A stretch of 64,000 nt of DNA from an uncultured Oribacterium sp. (GTDB lineage: Bacteria; Bacillota; Clostridia; Lachnospirales; Lachnospiraceae): the NCBI GenBank assembly GCA_946413525.1, contig CAMKKZ010000009.1, forward strand, positions 1 through 64,000. Reading direction: 5' to 3'. The translations under genes and the position numbers were made by a program. Positions within the stretch are counted from its first letter, which is position 1. Every line of letters begins with the position of its first letter. Positions 8,195 through 18,091 of this stretch are shown here, in pieces. Below the pieces are notes generated by a model that saw nothing but the letters and a program-made list of their open reading frames with translations, searched no databases and was not told the DNA's origin.

Positions 8195-9598
8195 TTACTG
8201 CTCAAAGAGCCAGTCCCTGACAGCTTCAATCTTGTAGGCATAATCAAATGACGTCATATGCTCCCCGGCCATTGTGTTGGCTGATGTACCCTCTGGCAGC
8301 GTGCTTCCTTCCGTAAATGTCACGAAATTCGCATGATTCCCTTCCTCAAGCATGGCTTTTACTGCCGCGTCCTGCGCGTCGCTTCCGTCCTGCGCGCTCC
8401 ATTCGGCATGAGTATAAGGAGCCTGATCCTGTTCAAATACGGCAATGAGCCCCTCCTGCCCCTCTGATGCCCTGGGATCACCTGCGGAAACAATATAGAA
8501 GAAGTTCTTGTCCTCCAAAACATCCAGAGTGCTGTTGTCCCATTGGCTGCCGACAAAAAGGGATGCGGCAAAGAGATCAGGATAGGCTACGTTCAGATAA
8601 AAGGATGTCATACCACCCATGGACTGCCCGGTAGCATAAATGCGGTTCTTATCAATGGAATACTTCTCTGCCACTGACCAGAGAAGCCGGACGGACGCTT
8701 CAATCTGTTCTGAATGTTCAAACTTGTCATTTACGACGGTTTCTGTGAACACAGGAACCAGCACAAAGGAAGGATGCTTCTCCTGTTCCTTTGCCGATGC
8801 CCAGATCAGTCCGCCCCAGCCCTGGGTAAGTACCGTTGCCGCACTCTTTCCGATCACGCTGGAATCCGGTATAAACTGCACTAAGGGATAAGTTTTTGTT
8901 TCATCATAATCCTCTGGAACAAAAAGCTGGTATTCCAGAGAAATGCCTGTTTTCTCATCCTCATAGGTAAAAAGCGTAAATTTCGGAGCAACGTCATTAA
9001 TCATATCCTGAAGCTCCGTGTCACTTGATTTGTCGAATCCCCCACCGCGGCCACCATTCCCATTAGGGCCGTGACCGCCGGCCTGAAATCCATTCGGTGT
9101 TCCTGTTTCCTCCTCACCGACATTCCTTTCTCCAGACTCGCTTTCTACTGCCACACCGCCCATTTTCTCTGCCTCTCCGACCATTTCCTCTGTTTCGCTG
9201 CTCTTTTCCTCCGCCTCACTGCCTATTCCCTCTGTTTCGCTGCTCTTTTCCTCCGCCTCACTGCTTAATTCCTCTGCTTCGCCGCCCGTTTCCTCCTTCT
9301 TGCTACCATTTTCCTCTATCTCACTGCCCATTTCCTCAGCCTCTCCCACCGTTTCCTCTGCCTCTCCGACCATTTCCTCAGCCTGTTCATTTCCGAATGC
9401 TTCATCGGCATTCTCCAATTCCTTTGCCCCGTTATCCTCTGGCAAAGGAATTAGGTCCGTACCGCATGCTGATGCAAGCATCGCAGCAGCCAGAATCAAG
9501 GCGGCCATGCTTCCTATTTTTCTGGCTTTTGCCCATTTTTCCTTTTTGTTACTTTCCTTCTTATTATTTTCCCTTTCCATCATTTTCCAGTTAATCAT
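8195..9598 (-). CDS. secreted lipoprotein with alpha/beta-hydrolase (esterase) domain
   Basis: A 467-aa protein. Residues 1-45 are a basic start, a hydrophobic helix and a lipobox (LASAC), so it should be lipid-anchored outside the membrane. Residues about 70-150 are an acidic linker of repeated GEAEE / SSEAEEK units. The C-terminal half is a prolyl-oligopeptidase or feruloyl-esterase-like hydrolase: nucleophile elbow GQSMGG, YPLVQFIPDSS before it, an Asp in SAGDPR and a His in GEHMTSFD. Length and linker suggest a cell-surface carbohydrate or polyphenol esterase, but the substrate is not shown. The start follows AGGAGG at the proper distance. Confidence 0.85.
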   Translation of the reverse strand: MINWKMMERENNKKESNKKEKWAKARKIGSMAALILAAAMLASACGTDLIPLPEDNGAKELENADEAFGNEQAEEMVGEAEETVGEAEEMGSEIEENGSKKEETGGEAEELSSEAEEKSSETEGIGSEAEEKSSETEEMVGEAEKMGGVAVESESGERNVGEEETGTPNGFQAGGHGPNGNGGRGGGFDKSSDTELQDMINDVAPKFTLFTYEDEKTGISLEYQLFVPEDYDETKTYPLVQFIPDSSVIGKSAATVLTQGWGGLIWASAKEQEKHPSFVLVPVFTETVVNDKFEHSEQIEASVRLLWSVAEKYSIDKNRIYATGQSMGGMTSFYLNVAYPDLFAASLFVGSQWDNSTLDVLEDKNFFYIVSAGDPRASEGQEGLIAVFEQDQAPYTHAEWSAQDGSDAQDAAVKAMLEEGNHANFVTFTEGSTLPEGTSANTMAGEHMTSFDYAYKIEAVRDWLFEQ

Positions 9599-9767
9599 TG
9601 TTCCCTCCTGATCTACAAATCAAAACAATAACAAACCAACCATTCAGTTACTCTGGATACCTTCGGACAAACACTTCCTGCATCATGCCTGTTAGGGTAT
9701 AACCAACAGAAACCTGAATAATGCCTGTAGAAACATAGCTAAATAACTCCCCTTTTAAAACTTTTTG

Positions 9768-9875
9768 TCCACAGTGGTTTTCTGAGAAACCGAAACGGTA
9801 TTGCATCAACAATGTCCTGAATATTGCAACAAGCGCATAACTGATCGTCAACACAAAAGGACCGTCCCCGTGTGT
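9768..9875. repeat. single-unit counterpart of the 25-bp locus with REP half-site (copy 8)
   Basis: TGTCCACAGTGGTTTTCTGA ... TGAATATTGCAACAAG ... TCAACACAAAAGGACCGTCC aligns with 7938-8175 but has one minisatellite unit instead of six. The REP arm is at 9847-9875. The rest of 9599-9893 shows no gene I can support. Confidence 0.75.
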
Positions 9876-9893
9876 TCCCCCATGTGTTTGTTG

Positions 9894-12800
9894 CTAATGC
9901 CGCCGGGCAAAGTAACTTTCCAGAATCCGTTTGATATGGTTGTAGCGACGGGCATAGGAGTTCTCCACACGGACAAGCTCCAGCCTGTGCGCCCGGCAGA
10001 TCTCATTCTTGCGCCGGTCCCTTTCCCTGGCAGCCTCGCTGCTGAAGTGTTCTTTTCCATCCAGTTCCACGCAGAGCACGGGAATATCCTCCTTCCCCTG
10101 GCGTTCATATACGACAAAATCGAAGCGTCCCATGTAAAACAGGCCGTCACCGGTAATGTTCTCCCGGAAGACCTGGGAAATCGCTACTTCCTTCTTGATG
10201 CTGAAACGGTTCTGGGAAAGCCAAATGTTTTCCAGGGCGTGGGTCATGCCTCGCAGGAAATCCTCCTCTGTCCTGGTGCTGAAGGGCTTGATTCCCAGGG
10301 CCCTGCTTTCCGCCTGGAGCGGGGTCACCGCGCTCTGCCCGTTGCTCTTCACATATTGCACCAATTCGAAAAGATCGTCCCTGTTCCCATCCCTTTCCCC
10401 AGGACGTTCCGTTATGGAACTCGCCTCCGTGTCGCCATGAAGCCGACCGAGGCTCTTTGAGTCTGACAGCACCACCAGCCTTTCCTTTGCGCGGGAAGTG
10501 GCCACATTGATAAGCTCCCTGTTGTTCTTCAACCATCTGTACGTGGACGGCGAGGTATTTTTCGTTATTGCCGTGGAAAAAAGCACCACATCCCTCTCAT
10601 CCCCCTGGAAGGCATGCACCGTTCCGCAGGCCACGTTCGGGATCTGCGCCTCTTTCAGCTCCTCCTCAATGAGCTTTCTCTGGTTCACAAACGGCGTGAT
10701 CACGGCAATGGATTCCGCCTTGTGGCAAAGGGCGTATTCCACCACCTGCCTCGCCTCCGATGGAGAGGTATTCTTTTCCCAGCTCGTGGCATCCGGCAGA
10801 TCCACATACAGAAGAGGGGCGTCCTGCCCCGGGCTGCAAGCGTTCAGCATAAGCGCTCCTGACTCGCGCATGACCCCTACGCCCCCGTCTGCCGGAACAT
10901 CCCGCTCGGCAGCAACGGCATTATTCCGAACCGCATCCGACCCGGCAACGGCAGCATTGCTCTGTACAGCATCCGATCCGGCAACAGTGCCGGTGCCATT
11001 GTTCTGTACCGCACCCGACCCAGCGCCTCTGCAGACGACCAAACGTGAATTGTAATATTTCCTGTTGTTAAATTCGATGATCTCCTTCCTGCACCGGTAA
11101 TGTTTTCGGAGCAGCGTCTCATCGCTCACCGAGTCGCAGGCCAAGAACACCTTGTAAATGGAATTCTGCCTGTAATCATATTCCTCCGGGATAAGGTATT
11201 TTTTCTTCAGGATCTCATTGTCCCATTCATCCATCTGGATCACCGGATTCAACTGCTGGGGATCTCCCACCAGCATCAGATTCTCCCCCCTCAGGATGGG
11301 CATAAGGGAAACCGCCGTATTGCACTGGCTGGCCTCATCCAGGATGCATAGGTCAAAAAGCGGCTGCGGCTCTCCCAGCCGATGCGCGCTGATGCAAGAG
11401 GTCACGATAATGGGAAATGCCCTCTGCAGCTTCCGCACATTTTCGCTTTTTCGGAGATATTGCGAAAAAGCGTCCGTCTGATCCCGTCCCTTTAGCCGGA
11501 AAACAATCTTTCGGAGCTCATCAAACTGGGGCGACAATAGCCATCGGACATGCGAGAGAGACTTTTCATACAAGGCGGCAAGGAAAGCGTCCGGGCTGTC
11601 CTCCAAAAGATGCTGCGCCCCCTCCTCCGTCAGATTCCCACGCTTCCGGATTGCCTCCTGCACTGCCTGAAGCTGCCTGCCGGCAATGTCCGTGTCGAAG
11701 GGAAGCATGACCGGAGAAGCCGCCCTTTCCCCGCTGTAATCAATCAGGCGTTCCAGTGTCTCCTGATGCTCCCGTAGATCCAGAAGCTCCTCGTATTCCC
11801 GAAGGAAAGCCGCCAGGCGCCTTGCCCTGGCCTGCCGCCGGGTCTTTGCGTCATTTTCTCCTTCCGTGCCGCCCTTCTCCCGAACTTCCTGCTTTGAAAC
11901 CTCATTTTCCGAAAGAGCCCTCTCCGAAACCAAATCCGCCGGAATCACCTTTTTCGAAATCACCTTCTCCGAAACGCTCTCTTGCAAAATTTCTTCCATC
12001 GAAGCGGCAAATTCACACAGCTCCCGGATACGCGAAATGGCTTCCGCCACCTTCTCCTGATTGCCCACCCGGAGGATTGGAAAAGGAATTTTCTTTCCGC
12101 GATAAGGAATATTGCTAAGGCGCCGGACAACGCTGTCCACCGGCATATTATTATAGGACGCAAAGAGAACAGTGCGTTCATTCATCAGCGCAGTAGTGAG
12201 CGTATTAACAATGGTGCTCGTCTTGCCGGTCCCGGGCGGCCCCTGGATATAAGCCAGCGGGCCCCTCATCGCGTTGTGGATTGCCAGGAGCTGGTCAAGG
12301 TTCATATTTCCGTCAAGCAGCGCGAAGGGCCAGACCTTCCGCCGCCTGGGCCTGTCCAGAAGCATTCCAAAAAAAGCCTTCATCGGCCAGGTGGCCGCAT
12401 CCTCCCCCTTCTCCATCATTTTGGCAATCGCGCCGTACTCCTCATGGAGATCCACCAGGATTTCCGCCTCCATGCCGATAATGTAAGGAAAATCATCCAG
12501 CCGGCTCTTCCGATCCAGACGCTGCGTAATCAGATTCTTGATGTGCTCCTGATTCCGTTCAAAATCATGAAGAAGCTGAAAATCATCCGCGTCCAGATAT
12601 TTCCGGATGCTCTCCTTCCGGACACCGTCCACCGTCCATTCCGTGCAGATTGTGACCTTGTCATCCGGAAAAAGGCAGTGCTCCCTGACATCCAGCCGGA
12701 GGTAGCGGTAAGCCAGGACATAAAGCCCCTTTTTCGTATCAATGCTCAGGACATTCATGCCGAGACGCTTGACCCGGAGCCTCTCCCCCGCCTTTTTTTC

Positions 12801-13292
12801 CTTCCCCTCCTGCCTTTGAAAAGTGCGGACAATCATGTCAAACTGCTCATCAGACAGTGGGAAAACATCCCCTTTCAGGCGGTCATTGTCCAGATAGCGC
12901 ACCAGCGCATAGTCCTTCTTGTACGGAACATTGTCCAGCCTGTAGCACATTTCAAGGTAATTCAGTATCTTCAGGTTTGCCGATTCAGGAAACACCTTCC
13001 GATAATGCTCCGGGCGCCTCTCGATATCCTCCGTAAGCCTCTCATTCACCGGGTACCAGGTTCCTTCCAGCACATGGGACGAAAGGATGGAGCGGATGTA
13101 TATCCTGTCAAGGGTCTGTATCCGGTAAGTCCCAAGGTGCATGCCCTCCGCCTGCAGGGTCTCCCGCGCGGGATCCAGATTGCGGATGCCAATCCAGTAC
13201 CTCGTGACCTCGCCCTTCATGTTCTTGTATTCAATTTTCAGCCACCTGCCCTCATGAATTGCCCTGAAAATATCTCTGGCAACGCCGTCCAT
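9894..13292 (-). CDS. SF1 (Upf1-like) DNA/RNA helicase with C-terminal DUF2726-type nuclease
   Basis: A 1132-aa protein. Residues 1-100 look like a WYL-type ligand domain (LKIEYKNMKGEVTRYWIGI). The helicase core has Walker A GPPGTGKTS near residue 352, motif II LCILDEASQCN near 650, motif III GDPQQLNPV near 677 and motif V/VI GTVHAFQGDERDVV near 895. The last ~90 residues (FDFVVYERQ...VLCVELDGKEHF...DRRKNE) have the D-x(n)-ExD layout of DUF2726/restriction-like nucleases. Two low-complexity insertions (SEKVISKKV-type around 440-480; AVQNNG/SDAVQSN-type around 770-800) interrupt the core. Start at 13292 behind GGAGG; 27 extra upstream codons are a translated 69-bp repeat. Possible defence or repair role is inference. 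Confidence 0.83.
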   Translation of the reverse strand: MDGVARDIFRAIHEGRWLKIEYKNMKGEVTRYWIGIRNLDPARETLQAEGMHLGTYRIQTLDRIYIRSILSSHVLEGTWYPVNERLTEDIERRPEHYRKVFPESANLKILNYLEMCYRLDNVPYKKDYALVRYLDNDRLKGDVFPLSDEQFDMIVRTFQRQEGKEKKAGERLRVKRLGMNVLSIDTKKGLYVLAYRYLRLDVREHCLFPDDKVTICTEWTVDGVRKESIRKYLDADDFQLLHDFERNQEHIKNLITQRLDRKSRLDDFPYIIGMEAEILVDLHEEYGAIAKMMEKGEDAATWPMKAFFGMLLDRPRRRKVWPFALLDGNMNLDQLLAIHNAMRGPLAYIQGPPGTGKTSTIVNTLTTALMNERTVLFASYNNMPVDSVVRRLSNIPYRGKKIPFPILRVGNQEKVAEAISRIRELCEFAASMEEILQESVSEKVISKKVIPADLVSERALSENEVSKQEVREKGGTEGENDAKTRRQARARRLAAFLREYEELLDLREHQETLERLIDYSGERAASPVMLPFDTDIAGRQLQAVQEAIRKRGNLTEEGAQHLLEDSPDAFLAALYEKSLSHVRWLLSPQFDELRKIVFRLKGRDQTDAFSQYLRKSENVRKLQRAFPIIVTSCISAHRLGEPQPLFDLCILDEASQCNTAVSLMPILRGENLMLVGDPQQLNPVIQMDEWDNEILKKKYLIPEEYDYRQNSIYKVFLACDSVSDETLLRKHYRCRKEIIEFNNRKYYNSRLVVCRGAGSGAVQNNGTGTVAGSDAVQSNAAVAGSDAVRNNAVAAERDVPADGGVGVMRESGALMLNACSPGQDAPLLYVDLPDATSWEKNTSPSEARQVVEYALCHKAESIAVITPFVNQRKLIEEELKEAQIPNVACGTVHAFQGDERDVVLFSTAITKNTSPSTYRWLKNNRELINVATSRAKERLVVLSDSKSLGRLHGDTEASSITERPGERDGNRDDLFELVQYVKSNGQSAVTPLQAESRALGIKPFSTRTEEDFLRGMTHALENIWLSQNRFSIKKEVAISQVFRENITGDGLFYMGRFDFVVYERQGKEDIPVLCVELDGKEHFSSEAARERDRRKNEICRAHRLELVRVENSYARRYNHIKRILESYFARRH

Positions 13293-13304
13293 TTCCTCCT
13301 CCGT

Positions 13305-13372
13305 CCCATCTATCAGAGTGGAATTTGACCACTCTGAGTTCCGACATAGCGAACCACCTGCGAGATAAATCA
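13305..13372 (-). repeat. 69-bp hairpin repeat at the helicase start
   Basis: One unit whose CACTCTGATAGATGGG end runs into the GGAGGAGG ribosome site of the helicase gene. Confidence 0.88.
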
Positions 13373-13514
13373 ACTTAACTATAAGTATATTTATAAGTAT
13401 ATTTCAGAAGAAAGTCAATTATCCCGCAGTAAGCGAATTGTTTCTTATGTCATTGACATATCACTCAACCTTATTGACAGGCTCCTCTGTCATCACTATG
13501 TTTGGTTTATCGTA

Positions 13515-13595
13515 GGTATAAACCATGCATCAAACATAGTTTATACCGTATTCGGCGCATCCCACAGCATTCCTTGTGCTGAGGAAAAACCTGCA
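13515..13595. repeat. GGTATAAAC / GTTTATACC hairpin repeat
   Basis: GGTATAAACcATG-catcaaa-CATaGTTTATACC followed by CGTATTCGGC, CATCCCACAGC and a short CAGCAttccttGTGCTG hairpin. The same block occurs at 17832-18035, and part of it, inverted, at about 43802-43846. The remainder of 13373-13805 has no gene. Confidence 0.75.
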
Positions 13596-13805
13596 TCAAA
13601 GCTATTCTCTCCCCCGGCAATAACAATTTGTCGATGACATTTTGCCAGGGAACCAGGCTAATGAATCATCCGCTCTTAGCTCGCAAACCATGATATCCGT
13701 GAATACATAATATCCGTAAATGTAACAAAATCCATATTGGCAGGAAGTCTTTGCCGTCACGATACCACATCAGCATATTATGAATCAGATTGAAAAAAGT
13801 ACTCT

Positions 13806-13955
13806 GACAGAGAAGCCGATTTGCCCCGCAGGCGGTTCGCTATATCAGAATTTAGATCGGCAAAAAAAGACTCTAAATAAATGAACCGATTTGCTCCGCA
13901 AGCGGTTCGCGATGTCAGAATTCAGAGCGGCAAAACCCACTCTGATAGATAAGAG
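13806..13955 (+). repeat. 69-bp hairpin repeat, two copies before the zinc-ribbon gene
   Basis: Two successive units in the same direction as the following gene; the second ends CACTCTGATAGAT and is followed by GAAAGGAG, the ribosome site. Confidence 0.88.
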
Positions 13956-13968
13956 AAAGGAGAATGGA

Positions 13969-16900
13969 ATGGCAAAAATCTGTAAATACTGCGGTAATGA
14001 GTTAAAAGAGCAGGCTGTTTTTTGCAAAATCTGTGGCATGGCTGTTGATGGAAGCACAGCTTCTGAAACAGATGATTCATCGGAATTCCGGGGTGCCAAT
14101 GCGCCTCCAATGAACTCCTCATGGCAAAATAACATGCAAACAATGAAGCATTGTCCAAACTGCGGCAATCAGATACGGGCGGAAGCAAGCTTTTGCAAAT
14201 TCTGTGGCTTTCGTTTCACTGACCCCGCATCTCCCTCCTTTTCACAAAATTCGGACATCGTGGAAAGGGTGGAAAGCTTTCAGGGTCTCCCAGGTTTCCC
14301 ACAGGATCAGAATAATGGACTCCCCGGCTTTTCACAGGAGCCCGGAATGAACCAAGGCTTCCCGCAAGACCCGGGGATAAGCCAGAATATGGGCCGGGGC
14401 TTCTCCGGCTTCCCGCAGGATTCCGGAATGAACCAGGGCTTCCCACAAGGTCCGGGAATGAACCAGGGGTTCTCCCCTTTCCGGCAGGGTCTTGATACGG
14501 GCCAGGGCTTCCCTTCTTTCGGAGAAAGCCGAAGCATGCAGCAGGTCACGCCCGCATTCTCATCTTCTTCGACCGGAAACCTGACCCAGGCCTTCATTCA
14601 AAACCGTAACGCGCAAAGGATGCAGGCAAATGCATATACGCAGGCACCCCGCCGCAAGGGCTCCTTCTTCCGTTCCTTCCTTTCCTTCGCCCTGATCTGC
14701 GCAATTCTCTTTGTCACATTGGTAAAACCAGGATACGTTCGGAATTTCATAATGGAACGGCTTCCCGAAGGAATCTCCCGGGGCGGAACGGGAAACAGCG
14801 GCGGGATAGGGCGGAACGGCAGCCCATACTCCTTCCTTGTCCCCCCGGAGGAGCTTCATGATTATATAACAGAGGAAGGGCTCGCGCTGAACCAACTGAA
14901 CTCCCCCGGCCTTCCGGAGCTTGTCCAGGTCGATTACACAGACGAGGAACGTGCCGCCGCGGAAACGCTGCGAATGGATGTTGACTTTGATACCGACCTC
15001 ATTTTCCGGGAAAACACGGAACGGGGCGAGGTGACCGTGGAGTTATGCCCCTGGAACATTGAAAACGACGAGGAGACCCTGGAAGTCCGCCTTCTCCCGG
15101 AAAAAACCGATCCGGAGACCGGCGCTGTGCTGACAGGCTATGACATTTCCTATGCTTCCGGACAGAGCGAGCTGGAAACCTCCAACCCGATCTACCTCCC
15201 GGTCACGGCCGGCGAGGACGAAACGGGGGACATCCTCTGGAAAAATCCCGAAAGTGGGCTCTGGGAAGCCGCTTACTACGAGCTGACAGACGACAACCGT
15301 TACGAGGTGTTGCTTCCCCATCTCGGCCAGCTTGCCGAAAGGAAGCGGAAAAAGACCCAGACAGCCCCCAAAGCAGCCGGCCTCTTTGGCAGGCTGAAGG
15401 CCGACATTTCCGAATCACCCCTCACGGAAAAGATGCTTGCTGCACAGCCTTCCGGCATTTCCGAATCGGCCCTCACGGAAAAGACGCTTGCTGCGCAGCC
15501 TGCCGGCATTTCCAAATCACCCCTCATGGAAAAGACGCTTGCTGCACAGCCTTCCGGCATTTCCGAATCGGCCCTCACGGAAAAGGCGCTCGCCACCCAG
15601 ACCGTGGGGAAGGGGGATTTTGCCTTTATCGAGCCCGTCAGCTATTCCAGTGAATCCGACTGGAGGTTCACCACCGTCCAGATTTCCGATGACGGCTTCC
15701 TGGAATATCTGGAATATGACAAGGACATGAAGGAAATATTCCAGAACGGACCTCCTCCCGATGACGACAACATGGAGGTGGTCGGCTTCCTGGGCGTTGA
15801 CGGAGACGCGGGCAATGTCGTCAACGCGTTCCGGAACCTGGGCCTGCAGAAAAAAGGGGAAATGGACATCGTTCTGGGACGGCTCCTGAACGCCGCGAGC
15901 CCCTCCGAGAAATACGCCGCGGTCGGCGGCAAGCTGATCGGCCCTATCCTAACCTCCCTCCGGATACTTTACCAGTACAAGAAAGGGACCGGCGCCTGGG
16001 AGATCCTCAAGGACAACATGGCAGGCCTCACCACCAGCGCCGTTTCCCTGGCCCAGCTCTGCCCGGGCCTTATGAAATACAAGCTCCTGGCCGTTGCCGG
16101 CGGCGTCACCATGGGAAAGGCCCTCCTCATTATCGCGGCTGTTGCCTCCCTTTACAGCCTCTACGGCTATTGGTCCTCCCATTCCCAGCCCACCGCCTGG
16201 GTAAAGCAGGACGAGGTCTATAAGCATTATCTGAATTCCGGGAGATATGGCTTCAAAATGAGCGGCAGCCAGATTTTCAAGCAGACGCGCATAGCCTTCG
16301 AGGCGCAGGATTCCGAAAACCTCGGGGATCTGATGAACTCCATGACGAGCGCGCGGAAGAATTTCGTTGAATATTTCTGGAAAGGCATGTCGGAACAGGA
16401 ACGGTCGAATTATTACTACGATGTCTACTGTGCCCCCTATAGGGGCGACGCCTACGCCTACGCCAATATGACCGCCTATACCTGGAGGGATCCTTCCCCG
16501 GAAACCATTGATCAATATATCAAAAAATACGACGATTATCTCGCGAAGGAAATGGCGAAATATTATCAGCTCTATATTTATGATGTGCATGCGAAAAACC
16601 TTGAGCAGGTACGGAACAAGATAACGAAAAGCGTCGTCCCCCTCCTGAACAGCCGGGTGATCTTCTGGGGGGATGACAAATCACTGGAGGAGGGGAACCT
16701 GTTCGCCAACTCAAGATACAGCGGCCTTTTCAAAAAATATCCGGATCTGAGGAAGGATAAATCGGAAGCCCCAATCCGCTTTACCGACATTTCGCTCATG
16801 TTCCGGCCCTACAGGATCCCGATGTCCTCCGAAGAACCGAAAAAGCAGTTTGCCCCCCAGGCAAAGGAGGATGACGATGCCTTCTTTGAATGCAACTATT

Positions 16901-17610
16901 ACTGGTGGCTGCTGGCGGGATCGCCCGTCAACGTCCATTTCGACGGGGACGGCTCGGCCATGGCTCCCCCCTTCGACGCGGAAGGAACGTTTGAGTCAGA
17001 ATATAATGAATTCCTCCGGACGGATGTGGCAAAATCCGAAGACGGCGAGATCAATATCTATTTTGAAATAGGGGACGACATCTTCGGCACCTACAATATC
17101 GAAACGACGGTGACGGAATACAGCTCCCCCATGTTCGACGGCCTGGTGGGAATGATGGGCCAGGGCGGGGCCTTTCTTTCCGAGGACGATGCCATTGGCG
17201 GCGAAATCATGGAGGGCATCAAGGAATATCAGGACCTGTACAACAGCGCGAACCAGGGGGTCGTGGGCACTGTTTCCAGGGGCACCATGACCGTGGAGCC
17301 GAACCCGGATCCCGATGCCTTCGAGGCCGTGCTCGTCACGATACGATCCGAAGGCGGCGAGCCGCTGTATTACGCGGGAAATTATGACCCCAGCATCGGG
17401 CTCCTTACTTATACTCAGACCAATCTCAAGGCGGAGTCCGGCGGCCAGGAGTACGACCTTGCCGCCCTGGGCTTAAGCGGCAGCGGATCTCTGCATTTCG
17501 AAAAAGACAAGGAGGACCACTTCCACTGCACCGGGGATTACAGAATGGACTCCAGCATGGCCAAAGTGGCCGCGGACATCCGCGGAGACAAGGTTTACGG
17601 GGAGGAATGA
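13969..17610 (+). CDS. membrane-anchored zinc-ribbon protein with repeat linkers
   Basis: A 1213-aa protein. It opens with two zinc ribbons (CKYCGNELKEQAVFCKICG; CPNCGNQIRAEASFCKFCG), then a Gly/Pro/Gln linker of GMNQGFPQ-type repeats, one transmembrane helix near residues 236-256 and a large, presumably extracytoplasmic, region. Four copies of a 17-aa unit (ISESALTEKTLAAQPAG) lie near residues 475-545, and a second hydrophobic stretch near 695-730 could re-enter the membrane. No enzymatic motif is visible. The layout resembles zinc-ribbon cell-envelope proteins of Firmicutes of unknown role. Start at 13969 behind AAGGAG; earlier in-frame codons are repeat sequence. Confidence 0.75.
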   Translation: MAKICKYCGNELKEQAVFCKICGMAVDGSTASETDDSSEFRGANAPPMNSSWQNNMQTMKHCPNCGNQIRAEASFCKFCGFRFTDPASPSFSQNSDIVERVESFQGLPGFPQDQNNGLPGFSQEPGMNQGFPQDPGISQNMGRGFSGFPQDSGMNQGFPQGPGMNQGFSPFRQGLDTGQGFPSFGESRSMQQVTPAFSSSSTGNLTQAFIQNRNAQRMQANAYTQAPRRKGSFFRSFLSFALICAILFVTLVKPGYVRNFIMERLPEGISRGGTGNSGGIGRNGSPYSFLVPPEELHDYITEEGLALNQLNSPGLPELVQVDYTDEERAAAETLRMDVDFDTDLIFRENTERGEVTVELCPWNIENDEETLEVRLLPEKTDPETGAVLTGYDISYASGQSELETSNPIYLPVTAGEDETGDILWKNPESGLWEAAYYELTDDNRYEVLLPHLGQLAERKRKKTQTAPKAAGLFGRLKADISESPLTEKMLAAQPSGISESALTEKTLAAQPAGISKSPLMEKTLAAQPSGISESALTEKALATQTVGKGDFAFIEPVSYSSESDWRFTTVQISDDGFLEYLEYDKDMKEIFQNGPPPDDDNMEVVGFLGVDGDAGNVVNAFRNLGLQKKGEMDIVLGRLLNAASPSEKYAAVGGKLIGPILTSLRILYQYKKGTGAWEILKDNMAGLTTSAVSLAQLCPGLMKYKLLAVAGGVTMGKALLIIAAVASLYSLYGYWSSHSQPTAWVKQDEVYKHYLNSGRYGFKMSGSQIFKQTRIAFEAQDSENLGDLMNSMTSARKNFVEYFWKGMSEQERSNYYYDVYCAPYRGDAYAYANMTAYTWRDPSPETIDQYIKKYDDYLAKEMAKYYQLYIYDVHAKNLEQVRNKITKSVVPLLNSRVIFWGDDKSLEEGNLFANSRYSGLFKKYPDLRKDKSEAPIRFTDISLMFRPYRIPMSSEEPKKQFAPQAKEDDDAFFECNYYWWLLAGSPVNVHFDGDGSAMAPPFDAEGTFESEYNEFLRTDVAKSEDGEINIYFEIGDDIFGTYNIETTVTEYSSPMFDGLVGMMGQGGAFLSEDDAIGGEIMEGIKEYQDLYNSANQGVVGTVSRGTMTVEPNPDPDAFEAVLVTIRSEGGEPLYYAGNYDPSIGLLTYTQTNLKAESGGQEYDLAALGLSGSGSLHFEKDKEDHFHCTGDYRMDSSMAKVAADIRGDKVYGEE

Positions 17611-17784
17611 TGCAGAATATGGCCGGTCAGTTTAATGAAATTTTCCTGATGAATTTCCGGATGGATATGATGCTGTTTTCCTGGTGAATTTCCTGATGGA
17701 TATAATACTGATTTGCATGGATTTTTTAAGTTTTTTAGTTTTTTTAGTTTTTTTTGAGTTTAATGTATAATAGAAAAATCCGAT

Positions 17785-17831
17785 TACGAATGATATCGGT
17801 CTCGAAAGCCTGATTGCCAATATCATTCGTA
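17785..17831. repeat. inverted repeat TACGAATGATAT
   Basis: TACGAATGATAT at 17785-17796 and its exact complement at 17820-17831, downstream of a T-rich tract. Could act as a terminator or cruciform; no gene between 17611 and 18091. Confidence 0.6.
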
Positions 17832-17905
17832 GGTATATACTATGCATCAAGCATAACTGTGCATCAAGCATAGTTTATACCGTATTTGGCATATCCCACA
17901 GGGAT
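17832..17905. repeat. GCATAGTTTATACC hairpin repeat, second copy
   Basis: GGTATATACTATGC ... GCATAGTTTATACCGTATTTGGC, then ATCCCACAGGGAT. Same block as 13515-13595. It is followed at 17908-17936 by a perfect GATTCAATCTGGC / GCCAGATTGAATC hairpin. Confidence 0.75.
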
Positions 17906-17960
17906 ATGATTCAATCTGGCAAAGCCAGATTGAATCTGGCCACCCGGCAATGAGGGATGC

Positions 17961-18006
17961 GTCCGGACAAAACATGCCTTCAGGCCTGTTTTGTCCGGAT
18001 TTTTCC
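17961..18006 (+). terminator. strong Rho-independent terminator or attenuator before the amidohydrolase
   Basis: TCCGGACAAAACA-GCC stem, TTCA loop, mirrored arm, then TTTTT. It sits 86 bp upstream of the amidohydrolase start and about 350 bp beyond the zinc-ribbon gene, so it may attenuate the downstream gene rather than close the upstream one. Confidence 0.75.
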
Positions 18007-18091
18007 GCAGCATTCCTTGTGCTGTGGAAAACCCTGCAATTTCCAAAACAGGCAATTCCCCTGCCCAACTCAAGTTCAGAAAGGAAATACA

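Noticed and set aside
9648-9854. 68-codon minus-strand frame between the esterase and helicase genes
   Set aside because: Ends in repeat-derived sequence, no ribosome site, overlaps the REP locus.
11982-13328. Long plus-strand frame opposite the helicase
   Set aside because: It is the antisense of strong helicase motifs, lacks a ribosome site and has no recognisable domain.
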